From NCBI GenBank assembly GCA_023417775.1, contig JAEZEJ010000015.1, positions 1-8,017 of the forward strand: DNA of 8,017 nt. The letters are read 5' to 3'. Of this stretch, positions 1 to 5,602 are shown one piece after another. The notes below the pieces were generated by a model. It was not told where the DNA came from, searched no databases, and worked only from the letters and a program-made list of their open reading frames with translations. How positions within the stretch are numbered: position 1 is the stretch's first letter; each line of letters begins with the position of its first letter. Both the position numbers and the translations under genes were made by a program. This DNA comes from Actinomycetes bacterium (GTDB lineage: Bacteria > Actinomycetota > Actinomycetes > Propionibacteriales > Nocardioidaceae).

Positions 1-12
1 CGGCGCCTCCCC

Positions 13-35
13 GGCGGGGGGCGGGCGCCCCCGCC
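13..35 (-). terminator. GC-rich hairpin after the ABC binding-protein gene, possible terminator
   Basis: An 8-bp inverted repeat (13-20 GGCGGGGG against 28-35 CCCCCGCC, 7-base loop) lies beyond the stop codon of the minus-strand binding-protein gene, on the far side of a 13-base homopolymer. There is no T tract, which is common for actinobacterial terminators. It could instead be an attenuating structure between the binding-protein gene and permease genes lying before position 1. The extreme G/C content makes pairing by chance fairly likely, so this is a tentative call. Confidence 0.35.
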
Positions 36-46
36 CCCCCCCCCCC
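34..46. repeat. Homopolymer run of 13 C (13 G on the minus strand)
   Basis: Thirteen consecutive C residues begin 11 bases beyond the stop codon of the minus-strand binding-protein gene. The tract is intergenic, so length changes would not shift that reading frame, but they could alter the distance to a downstream gene or the stability of the adjacent hairpin. Tracts of this type are prone to slippage and to sequencing error, so the exact length is uncertain. Confidence 0.9.
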
Positions 47-57
47 ACTGCATGTGA

Positions 58-1668
58 TCACTTCGTGACGTCGTGATACTCCGGCTTGTTCTGCCAGTTG
101 AACTCCAGGTTGTTGACGCCCTGGGCGCCCACCGCGGAGATGTTCTGGTTCCACAGCGGGATGGCCGGGAGGTCCTGGAAGAGGATCTCCTGCGCCTGAG
201 CGAGGAACTGCGCCCGCTCCTCCTCCGAATCCGCCGCGGCCGACTGACCGAGCAGACCGTCGAAGTCGGCATTGCTGTAGTCGCCGTCATTCGAGCCGGC
301 ACCCGTGCCGTAGAGCGGCGCGAGGTAGTTGTAGACCGACGGGTAGTCGGGCTGCCAGCTGGTACGGAAGGCCGTGCCGATGCTGCGATTGGTGACCAGC
401 TCACGGAACTCGCCGAAGGTGGGGAAGGCCTTGGGCTCGGCCTCGATCTCCAGGTTGGTGCGGATCTGGTTGACGACCGCCTCGACCCACTCCTTGTTGC
501 CGGGACCGTCGCCATTGTAGGAGAGCTCGAAGGTGCCCTCGAAGGGAGCGATCGCCTCGGCCTGCGCCCACAGGTCCTTGGCCTGCTCGACGTCGTACTC
601 GAGCACCTCGCTGCCGGGGATGTCCTCGGTGTAACCGGGCATCAGGGGCGAGCTGAAGTCAGTGGCCGCGGAATTGGCGCCGTCGAAGATCTTGTCGCCG
701 ATCTGCTCACGGTCGATCGCCATGGACAGCGCCTGGCGACGGAGCTGGCCTTCCTCGTCCTCGCCGAAGTGCGCGAGCGAGGACGGGACGGTGAAGCTCA
801 TGAACACCGAACCGGGCTCGGTGATGGGCTGGACCTGGTCATCGTCCTCGTAGGTGGACAGCGCGCTCGGCGGCACCCGGTCGAGGATGTCGAGGTTGCC
901 GGACTGGACGTCGGTGTACGCGGCATCGGGGTCCGTGTAGAACTTGAAGGTCACGCCCTCGTTCTGCGGCACGCGGTTGCCGTCGTAGTCGCCATTGGGC
1001 ACCAGCGCGGCCTCGACATCGTGGTCCCAGCTCTCGAGCGTGTAGGGGCCGTTGCCGATCGGGGTCTCGCCGAAGGCGTCCATGTCGTCGAAGGCCGACT
1101 CCGGGAGCGGGAAGTACGCCGAGTAGCCCAGACGCTTGGGGAATTCCGCCTCGGGCGCCTTCAGCGTCGCGGTGAAGGTGAGGTCATCGGTGACCTCGAG
1201 CCCGGAGATCGTGTCGCCGCCGGTGGAGACGCCCTCTTCATCGGTGCCCTCGAAGGGGTTGAAGAAGTACGCGCCGAGCTGGGCATTGTCCGGGTCCGCG
1301 CCGTAGTTCCACGCGTCGACGAAGGACTGCGCGGTGACGGGGGTGCCGTCGGAGAAGGTCCAGCCGTCCTTGAGCGTGATGGTCCACGTCGTGTTGTCAT
1401 CGGACTCGATGGACTCCGCGACCTCCATCTCGGTCTCGCCCTCGGCGGTGTACGAGACGAGCCCGGCGAAGATCAGGTCGACGATGTTGCCGCCGCCGGT
1501 CTCGTTCGTGTTCGTCGGGACGAGCGGGTTCTGGGGCTCGGTGCTGAACGATGTGATGACGTTGTCGGAGCTGTCTCCGCCGTCATCACCACCGCAGGCA
1601 GCCAGGGTCAGGCTGCCGACGGCGACCAGCGCGATGCCCGCCAGGCGTGTCCGCCGAGTGAGTCGCAT
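58..1668 (-). CDS. ABC transporter substrate-binding lipoprotein, family 5 (Opp/Dpp type)
   Basis: Extracytoplasmic solute receptor that captures oligopeptides, dipeptides or similar solutes and passes them to an ABC permease. The 536-residue product starts with basic residues and a hydrophobic stretch, followed by a lipobox ending in Cys25 (LTLAAC), so it should be a lipid-anchored lipoprotein. A low-complexity Gly/Asp/Ser linker follows. Residues about 84-120 match the family 5 signature (Ala-Glu-Ser, then Trp-Thr-Ile-Thr-Leu-Lys-Asp-Gly and a following Asp-Gly-Thr-Pro-Val-Thr), and length and acidity fit the family. An ATG at 1684-1686 in the same frame would add six residues, but AGGAGG at 1675-1680 lies six bases before the ATG at 1666-1668, so the later start is preferred. 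No permease or ATPase gene is in the window; they may lie beyond position 1. Family membership is clear, but the ligand cannot be read from the sequence. Confidence 0.93.
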   Translation of the reverse strand: MRLTRRTRLAGIALVAVGSLTLAACGGDDGGDSSDNVITSFSTEPQNPLVPTNTNETGGGNIVDLIFAGLVSYTAEGETEMEVAESIESDDNTTWTITLKDGWTFSDGTPVTAQSFVDAWNYGADPDNAQLGAYFFNPFEGTDEEGVSTGGDTISGLEVTDDLTFTATLKAPEAEFPKRLGYSAYFPLPESAFDDMDAFGETPIGNGPYTLESWDHDVEAALVPNGDYDGNRVPQNEGVTFKFYTDPDAAYTDVQSGNLDILDRVPPSALSTYEDDDQVQPITEPGSVFMSFTVPSSLAHFGEDEEGQLRRQALSMAIDREQIGDKIFDGANSAATDFSSPLMPGYTEDIPGSEVLEYDVEQAKDLWAQAEAIAPFEGTFELSYNGDGPGNKEWVEAVVNQIRTNLEIEAEPKAFPTFGEFRELVTNRSIGTAFRTSWQPDYPSVYNYLAPLYGTGAGSNDGDYSNADFDGLLGQSAAADSEEERAQFLAQAQEILFQDLPAIPLWNQNISAVGAQGVNNLEFNWQNKPEYHDVTK

Positions 1669-1674
1669 GGAATT

Positions 1675-1680
1675 CCTCCT
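1675..1680 (-). promoter_or_regulatory. Ribosome binding site fixing the binding-protein start
   Basis: A consensus AGGAGG on the minus strand lies six bases before the ATG at 1666-1668. It falls inside the six codons that would be added by the upstream in-frame ATG at 1684-1686. This argues for the shorter protein, whose N-terminus is a normal lipoprotein signal. Confidence 0.85.
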
Positions 1681-1756
1681 GTACATGGGTACGCCAGGTC
1701 AGGCGCATCCTCATTGCTATCACCCCGACCCGCTCGGAGAACAGAGCGCGAATAGC

Positions 1757-1762
1757 ACCTTA
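1757..1762 (-). promoter_or_regulatory. Candidate -10 element for the binding-protein gene
   Basis: The gap 1669-1873 between the binding-protein gene and the etfA terminator must hold the promoter. On the minus strand TAAGGT fits the actinobacterial TANNNT -10 pattern and would give a leader of about 80 bases. No good -35 is present; TTGGTT at a 15-base spacing is weak. The same context, GG(T/C)TAAGGTG(C/A)TA, recurs upstream of etfB. Three AACCA motifs (plus-strand 1762-1766, 1778-1782, 1796-1800), seen as TGGTT on the minus strand, lie at and just upstream of the element and could be regulator contacts. Confidence 0.35.
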
Positions 1763-1820
1763 ACCAAAGTGTCACCGAACCAATGAACTATGACGAACCA
1801 CCCGGACGAGTGGTAGCACG

Positions 1821-1856
1821 ACGAAGACCCCCGGCGGTAAGGCCGGGGGTCTTCGT
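1821..1856 (-). terminator. Strong hairpin terminator after etfBA
   Basis: A perfect 15-bp inverted repeat (1821-1835 with 1842-1856) encloses a 6-base loop, and begins 17 bases after the etfA stop codon. It has no T tract, typical of actinobacterial hairpin terminators. It separates etfBA from the binding-protein gene, which therefore needs its own promoter. The stem is symmetric and could also stop transcription from the other direction. Confidence 0.88.
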
Positions 1857-1873
1857 GGGGTGAGCTGACTCGG

Positions 1874-2821
1874 TCAGCCCTTGCGCTTGGTGATCTCCTC
1901 GGTGGCCTGCGGCAGGACCTCCTTGAGGTCGCCCACGACACCGAAGTCGACGAGCTCGAAGATCGGCGCCTCGTCGTCCTTGTTGACCGCGACGATCGTC
2001 TTGGACGTCTGCATGCCGGCCCGGTGCTGGATCGCGCCGGAGATGCCGTTCGCCACGTACAGCTGCGGCGACACGGTCTTACCGGTCTGCCCCACCTGGA
2101 ACGAGTGCGGGTACCAGCCCGAGTCGACCGCGGCGCGCGAGGCGCCGACCGCCGCGCCGAGCGAGTCGGCGAAGGCCTCGACCTGCGAGAAGTCGCCGCC
2201 GGTGCCGCGTCCACCGGAGACCACGATGGCGGCCTCGGTGAGCTCGGGGCGTCCGGTGGACTCCTTGGGCTTGCTGGACGTGATCTTGGCCGTCTTGGAG
2301 GCATCGGCGATGTCGACGGTGACCGACTCGACCGCTCCGGCGCCGGAGGCCTGCTCCGGGGCGGTGGAGTTCGGCTTGACGGCGATGACCGGGGCACCCT
2401 GGGTGACCTGTGCGGCCACCGTGAAGTTGCCGGCGAAGGCCGACTGGGTGGTGGTCACGGTGCCGCCATCGGCGCTCACGTCGACCGCGTCGGTGATCAG
2501 ACCGGACTCGGTGCGCAGGGCGACCCGGGCGGCGATCTCCTTGCCCTCCGTGGAGGAGGTCACCAGGATCGCGGCCGGCGAGGCGTTCTTCGCCAGCTGG
2601 GTCAGCGCATCGGCCTTCGGCCCGACGAGGTACTCGTCGTAGGCGGCGTCGTCGAGCGCGTAGATCTTCTCCGCGCCGTACTCGGCGAGCACACCGGTGT
2701 CGGCCGAGCCGAAGACGACGGCCGAGGGCTCGCCGATCCGGCGGGCGATGGTCAGGAGCTCCAGCGAGGGCTTCGCGACCTTGCCCTCGGGGGCATCGAT
2801 CAGAACGAGAACTTCACTCAT
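1874..2821 (-). CDS. etfA: Electron transfer flavoprotein, alpha subunit
   Basis: FAD-carrying subunit of the soluble EtfAB heterodimer, which collects electrons from acyl-CoA dehydrogenases and related flavoenzymes and passes them to an ETF-quinone oxidoreductase at the membrane. The 315-residue product has the normal length. The N-terminal Rossmann-like domain spans about residues 1-185. The C-terminal FAD domain is well conserved: SGGRG at 202-206, GASRAAVDSGW at 226-236, QVGQTGKTVSPQ at 242-253, SGAIQH at 261-266 and NKDDEAPIF at 280-288. Arg229, Thr246 and His266 keep the spacing of human ETF-alpha Arg249, Thr266 and His286, which contact the flavin. The ATG start is preceded by AGGAG within the 15-base gap after the etfB stop codon, so etfB and etfA are co-transcribed. 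Nothing suggests loss of function. A specialised FixAB-type bifurcating role is less likely because no fixC or fixX is nearby. Confidence 0.97.
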   Translation of the reverse strand: MSEVLVLIDAPEGKVAKPSLELLTIARRIGEPSAVVFGSADTGVLAEYGAEKIYALDDAAYDEYLVGPKADALTQLAKNASPAAILVTSSTEGKEIAARVALRTESGLITDAVDVSADGGTVTTTQSAFAGNFTVAAQVTQGAPVIAVKPNSTAPEQASGAGAVESVTVDIADASKTAKITSSKPKESTGRPELTEAAIVVSGGRGTGGDFSQVEAFADSLGAAVGASRAAVDSGWYPHSFQVGQTGKTVSPQLYVANGISGAIQHRAGMQTSKTIVAVNKDDEAPIFELVDFGVVGDLKEVLPQATEEITKRKG

Positions 2822-2836
2822 GATTCAGGCTCCTAC

Positions 2837-3619
2837 TCACACGAACTTCTTGGAGGCGAGGAACTCGACGAGCTTGGCTCCGCCGTCTCCCTCGTCGGTC
2901 ACGATCTCACCGGCCGTGCGCGGCGGGCGCGGCGTGAACGACTCGACCTTGGTCCAGGCGTTGTCCAGGCCGACCTCGCCTGCGTCGACGCCCAGGTCGG
3001 CCAGCGTCCACTCCTCGACGGGCTTCTTCTTGGCCGCCATGATGCCCTTGAAGGACGGGTAGCGGGCCTCACCGGTCTGGTCGGTGACGCTCACGACGAG
3101 CTTGCCCGAGGCCTCGATCTCCTGCGTGGCGGCGTCGCCGTCACGACGGATCTTGACGGTGTCACCGTCGACGGTGACCTCCGAGGCGTAGGTGACGGCC
3201 GGCAGGCCGAGACGCTCGGCGACGAGGGTCGGCACCACGCCGAGCCCGCCGTCGGTGGAGGCCATGCCGAAGAACACCATGTCGTAGTCGAGCTTCTCGA
3301 TCGCCTTGGCGAGCACGAGCGAAGTCGCGAAGGCATCGGAGCCCGCGATCGCGTCGTCCTCGACGTGGACGCCCGCGTCGGCACCCATCTGGAGCGCCTT
3401 GCGCACCGCATCGGAGGCATCGGCCGGGCCGACGGTCAGGACCGTCACCTCGCCCTCGCCGGCCTCGACGACCTGCAGCGCTTGCTCCACGGCGTATTCA
3501 TCGAGTTCGGACAGCAGACCGTCGACGTTCTCACGATCAACGGTGTTATCGGCTTCGTCGAACGTGCGGTCGGCGGTCGCGTCCGGCACGTACTTCACAG
3601 CGACAACGATCTTGGTCAC
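2837..3619 (-). CDS. etfB: Electron transfer flavoprotein, beta subunit (GTG start)
   Basis: Partner of EtfA; in the housekeeping heterodimer it binds AMP and carries the loop that docks onto acyl-CoA dehydrogenases. The 260-residue product has the usual length. Visible motifs are the N-terminal strand MTKIVVAVKYVPD, the nucleotide-binding segment VGPADASDAVRKALQMGAD (63-81), the STDG-containing turn at 121-124, and the family signature around RYPSFKGIMAAKKKP (186-200). Phe190 appears to occupy the place of the human recognition-loop Leu195. Translation is taken to start at a GTG (3617-3619), with AGGAGG at 3626-3631 six bases before it; no better start lies upstream. The gene begins the etfB-etfA operon and follows a 174-base gap containing a likely promoter and palindromes. 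Confidence 0.97.
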   Translation of the reverse strand: MTKIVVAVKYVPDATADRTFDEADNTVDRENVDGLLSELDEYAVEQALQVVEAGEGEVTVLTVGPADASDAVRKALQMGADAGVHVEDDAIAGSDAFATSLVLAKAIEKLDYDMVFFGMASTDGGLGVVPTLVAERLGLPAVTYASEVTVDGDTVKIRRDGDAATQEIEASGKLVVSVTDQTGEARYPSFKGIMAAKKKPVEEWTLADLGVDAGEVGLDNAWTKVESFTPRPPRTAGEIVTDEGDGGAKLVEFLASKKFV

Positions 3620-3625
3620 AAGGAC

Positions 3626-3631
3626 CCTCCT
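3626..3631 (-). promoter_or_regulatory. Ribosome binding site supporting the etfB GTG start
   Basis: AGGAGG on the minus strand, six bases before the GTG codon of etfB. The match and spacing are ideal and support GTG as initiator; the N-terminus it gives aligns with the expected ETF-beta first strand. Confidence 0.88.
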
Positions 3632-3646
3632 GTGAAATCGGGGCGC

Positions 3647-3663
3647 GGACCCGGGGCGGGCCC
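3647..3663 (-). promoter_or_regulatory. Small GC hairpin in the etfB leader
   Basis: In the predicted minus-strand transcript, 3657-3663 can pair with 3647-3653 as a 7-bp stem (one G-U pair) with a 3-base loop, 15 bases upstream of the etfB ribosome binding site. It could affect translation or transcript stability, but GC-rich leaders form such stems by chance, so this is only a possibility. Confidence 0.25.
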
Positions 3664-3691
3664 ACGGCAGTCTGACGACTGATCAGGTATC

Positions 3692-3715
3692 ACCTTAGCC
3701 TTGTGAAATATTCAC
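3692..3715 (-). promoter_or_regulatory. Candidate etfBA promoter with overlapping inverted repeat
   Basis: On the minus strand TAAGGT (plus-strand 3692-3697) is a TANNNT-type -10 and would give a leader of about 65 bases for etfB. Immediately upstream, 3703-3715 is the inverted repeat GTGAA-ATA-TTCAC (5-bp arms, 3-base spacer), located between the expected -10 and -35. No convincing -35 hexamer is present. The placement suits a repressor operator or an activator site. The regulator is unknown and no regulator gene is in the window. Confidence 0.4.
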
Positions 3716-3753
3716 GCGGTGAGGCGACCCTTGCTTTCAGGCGATGTTACCCG

Positions 3754-3765
3754 CAAGTTAACTTG
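3754..3765. promoter_or_regulatory. Perfect 12-bp palindrome upstream of etfB, candidate operator
   Basis: CAAGTTAACTTG is a perfect 12-bp palindrome in the 174-base gap between the membrane-protein gene and etfB, about 57 bases upstream of the candidate -10. It is AT-rich against a GC-rich background. It lies between two 9-bp direct repeats GGCGACCCT (3723-3731 and 3768-3776). Its CAAG/CTTG arms recall the KstR2 operator of mycobacteria, but that site has a 2-base rather than 4-base centre, so it is not a match. It could be an operator for a TetR-like regulator or a weak hairpin after the upstream gene. Confidence 0.35.
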
Positions 3766-3793
3766 GCGGCGACCCTCCCCGCAGTGGCGTGAG

Positions 3794-4711
3794 TCACCCC
3801 TGCGAGCGGCGACGGGTGACCCGCCGCGTGAACGACTGCACCGCGAAGCCGACCACCAGATAGGCCAGCCCGGCCACGATCCAGGTGACCAGCAGGTCGA
3901 CCGCCGAGGGATCGGACCCGGTGCCGAAGGCGAGGGCGCGGCACACGGGATCGAGGGCGTCGTAGACCGCCGCCGGACTCTCGCCCAGGGCGAGAGTGAG
4001 CGCGCCCAGCGCGAGGATGAGCGATGCGAGGCTGCCCAGCGCGACCGCGACCGTACCCACCGCGCGCAGCGCCCTTACCCCCGCCGAGCGCCGGGGCCGC
4101 CCCGGTGCGGGCACGTCGGCGGACCTGTCGGCCGCGGGTGGAGGAAAGGACCGGTCACGCGGGGCTGCCGGGAGGTCCTCGGTCAGACTGCGTGTCGGCT
4201 CGTCGGGCTCGGGATCCTCCGCCGCGGCGATCTCACCGGCGGTCGGTGGGCGGCGGCGGGCCGCCTCAGCGGTCTCGCGTTCAGCCGCCTCTCGTTCAGC
4301 CCGTTCGGCCGCCTCGGCCGCTTCCCGTTCGGCCGCCTCGGCCGCCTCTCGATCGACGGCTTCGCGGGCCGTGCGCTCCGCTGCCTCGCGTTCGGCCACC
4401 GCCTGGGCCTCCCGTTCGGCGGCTTCTCGTTCCGCGACCTCCCGGGCCTCGGCCTCCCGGGCCTCGGCTTCCTCATCGAACTCGCGGACCCGCTCACCTG
4501 CCACGGGCGTCGCACTCGGCTCGGCCACGACCTCGTCCGCGGAGTCGGTGCCCCGATCGGCCGGGCCGGGAGCACGACGACGCCCCCACGACGCGGAGGA
4601 CGGCTCATCGGAGGCCGTGCGCTCGCGATAGCGACGCAGCGCCTCATCGCGCCGACGGCGGCGCGCCTCCGCACGCAGCTGACGCGCCCGCTCCTTGTCG
4701 TCGGCGGCCAT
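3794..4711 (-). CDS. Unrecognised coiled-coil protein with two C-terminal membrane helices
   Basis: I do not recognise this 305-residue protein. Residues 1-33 are very basic and charged, residues 34-75 are disordered-looking, and residues about 78-155 are an Ala/Glu/Arg-rich repeat (EAEAR and REAAE units) expected to form a long helix or coiled coil. A Pro/Asp/Glu-rich linker runs to about 200. Two hydrophobic segments follow, about 217-241 and 271-292, joined by a loop of roughly 30 residues. Basic residues flank the pair (GRPRRSAG before, TRRVTRRRSQG after), so both termini should be cytoplasmic. The ATG lies two bases after the stop codon of the enoyl-CoA hydratase, and GGGGAAG in that gene's last codons can serve as ribosome binding site, so translation is probably coupled. 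The frame stays open upstream to 5167 but there overlaps the hydratase, so the ATG at 4711 is chosen. Resemblance to TolA-like or scaffold proteins rests on composition only; function is unknown. Confidence 0.82.
   Translation of the reverse strand: MAADDKERARQLRAEARRRRRDEALRRYRERTASDEPSSASWGRRRAPGPADRGTDSADEVVAEPSATPVAGERVREFDEEAEAREAEAREVAEREAAEREAQAVAEREAAERTAREAVDREAAEAAEREAAEAAERAEREAAERETAEAARRRPPTAGEIAAAEDPEPDEPTRSLTEDLPAAPRDRSFPPPAADRSADVPAPGRPRRSAGVRALRAVGTVAVALGSLASLILALGALTLALGESPAAVYDALDPVCRALAFGTGSDPSAVDLLVTWIVAGLAYLVVGFAVQSFTRRVTRRRSQG
4301..4345. repeat. 21-bp direct repeat, 24-bp period, inside the coiled-coil gene
   Basis: The 21 bases at 4301-4321 recur exactly at 4325-4345, a period of eight codons. 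They encode the Ala/Glu-rich heptad-like units of the predicted helix. Exact identity at DNA level, including third positions, suggests recent tandem duplication or slippage, although biased codon use contributes. Confidence 0.85.
4438..4468. repeat. 16-bp direct repeat, 15-bp period, inside the coiled-coil gene
   Basis: The 16 bases at 4438-4453 recur at 4453-4468, sharing one base, giving a 15-bp (five-codon) period that encodes EAEAR units. Together with the 24-bp-period repeat nearby it indicates that the helix has grown by in-frame duplication and may vary in length between strains. Confidence 0.8.
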
Positions 4712-4713
4712 CG

Positions 4714-5493
4714 TCACTTCCCCGAGAAGGACGCCTGACCCGGCCCCTTGTCGATGAAGGAGGCCATGCCGGTCTTCTGGTCCTCGGTGGCGAACAGGCC
4801 GGTGAAGCCCATCCGCTCGATCTCGAGGCCGGTCTGCAGGTCCGCCTCGAGTCCACGGTCGATCACGTCCTTGGCGACACGGAGCGCCAGCGCCGGACCG
4901 CCGACGAACTGGCGTGCCCAGGACACCGCCTCGTCGTAGACCGACTCGGCGGGGTGCACGGCATCGACCAGGCCGATCCTCAGCGCCTCGTCGGCATCGA
5001 CGAAGCGTCCCGAGTAGATCAGCTCCTTCGCGGTCGCGGGACCGACGAGGCGAGCGAGTCGCTGGGTGCCACCGGCACCGGGGATGATGCCCAGCAGGAT
5101 CTCCGGCTGCCCGAGCTTCGCATCGGCGGCGCAGAAGCGGATGTCCGCGGCCAGGGCCACCTCGCACCCTCCGCCGAGGGCGAAGCCGGTGATCGCGGCG
5201 ACGGTCGGCTTGCCGATCGCGGCGATCGCGCGGGTGAACTCCTGCAGCAGGTGGCCGTGGGTCAGCATCTGGGCGTAGTCCATGGCGGCCATCTCCTTGA
5301 TGTCCGCGCCGGCGGCGAAGACCCGCTCGCCGCCGTAGAGCACCACGGCCGCGATATCGTCGCGCTCATCGGCCTCGCGCGCGGCGGCCAGGATCTCCCG
5401 CTGCATCTGCGCGTCCAGGGCGTTCATCTTCGGCCGGTCCAGGCGCAGGGTGGCCACACCCTCCGCGACCTCGAGCCGTGCGAACTCCGCCAC
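4714..5493 (-). CDS. Enoyl-CoA hydratase, crotonase family (GTG start)
   Basis: Adds water across the double bond of trans-2-enoyl-CoA, the second step of beta-oxidation, in the cytoplasm. The 259-residue length is standard for a single-domain crotonase. The oxyanion-hole segment FAAGADIKEM is at 59-68. GFALGGGCE ends in Glu111 and GQPEILLGIIPGAGGTQR carries Glu131; this pair keeps the 20-residue spacing of the catalytic Glu144 and Glu164 of rat hydratase, so activity as a hydratase rather than an isomerase is expected. The GTG start (5491-5493) has GGGAGG at 5501-5506, seven bases before it. The gene leads a two-gene unit with the coiled-coil membrane protein and lies upstream of etfBA on the same strand, consistent with acyl-CoA catabolism. 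Chain-length preference, or a role in phenylacetate or branched-chain degradation, cannot be decided. No clear promoter was identified for it. Confidence 0.95.
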   Translation of the reverse strand: MAEFARLEVAEGVATLRLDRPKMNALDAQMQREILAAAREADERDDIAAVVLYGGERVFAAGADIKEMAAMDYAQMLTHGHLLQEFTRAIAAIGKPTVAAITGFALGGGCEVALAADIRFCAADAKLGQPEILLGIIPGAGGTQRLARLVGPATAKELIYSGRFVDADEALRIGLVDAVHPAESVYDEAVSWARQFVGGPALALRVAKDVIDRGLEADLQTGLEIERMGFTGLFATEDQKTGMASFIDKGPGQASFSGK

Positions 5494-5533
5494 GTCACTA
5501 CCTCCCTATCGACGCCGCAGCGCCATCTCGTGC

Positions 5534-5567
5534 AGTACCGAGGGCATCGTCGCACGATCGTGGTACT
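5534..5567. promoter_or_regulatory. Nested inverted repeats between the hydratase and fruA, candidate operator
   Basis: Outer arms AGTACC (5534-5539) and GGTACT (5562-5567) enclose inner arms ATCGT (5546-5550) and ACGAT (5554-5558). A perfect 10-bp palindrome CACGATCGTG overlaps them at 5553-5562. The element sits 6 bases upstream of the fruA -35 hexamer and 41 bases upstream of the hydratase start, so it could serve either divergent gene as an operator, or lie in the leader or promoter of the hydratase. Confidence 0.35.
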
Positions 5568-5572
5568 CAGGG

Positions 5573-5602
5573 TTGACAGGCACGTGACCCACATCGCAAA
5601 AT
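5573..5602 (+). promoter_or_regulatory. Candidate sigma-70-type promoter of fruA-ptsH
   Basis: A perfect TTGACA -35 (5573-5578) is followed after 18 bases by CAAAAT (5597-5602), which matches TATAAT at four of six positions. Transcription would start near 5609, giving a leader of about 50 bases before the ATG at 5659. Local AT enrichment supports a promoter. Confidence 0.6.

Noticed and set aside
73..1755. Long plus-strand open frame opposite the ABC binding-protein gene
   Set aside because: It is antisense to a gene with a clear lipobox and family signature, its translation is Arg/Gly/Val/Leu-rich low complexity with no recognisable domain, and high GC content commonly keeps such frames open.
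1874..3619. Nitrogen-fixation type FixAB or an electron-bifurcating ETF
   Set aside because: No fixC, fixX or dehydrogenase partner is nearby and the sequences look like housekeeping actinobacterial ETF subunits.
2024..3682. Long plus-strand open frame opposite etfA and etfB
   Set aside because: It spans two well-supported minus-strand genes and the gap between them; composition is typical of an antisense shadow in GC-rich DNA and it has no convincing ribosome binding site.
3754..3765. Palindrome as a KstR2 operator
   Set aside because: The CAAG/CTTG arms match the mycobacterial KstR2 pattern as I recall it, but the centre is four bases instead of two and there are no cholesterol-degradation genes in the window.
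4255..4470. Repeat-rich DNA as a possible CRISPR or tandem-repeat element
   Set aside because: Periods of 15 and 24 bp keep the reading frame and encode a helix; there are no spacers and no repeat of CRISPR length.
3794..5167. Longer version of the membrane protein starting at 5167
   Set aside because: The added 152 residues lie out of frame within the hydratase, read as Arg/Gly-rich shadow sequence, and the ATG at 4711 has a ribosome binding site and standard operon spacing.
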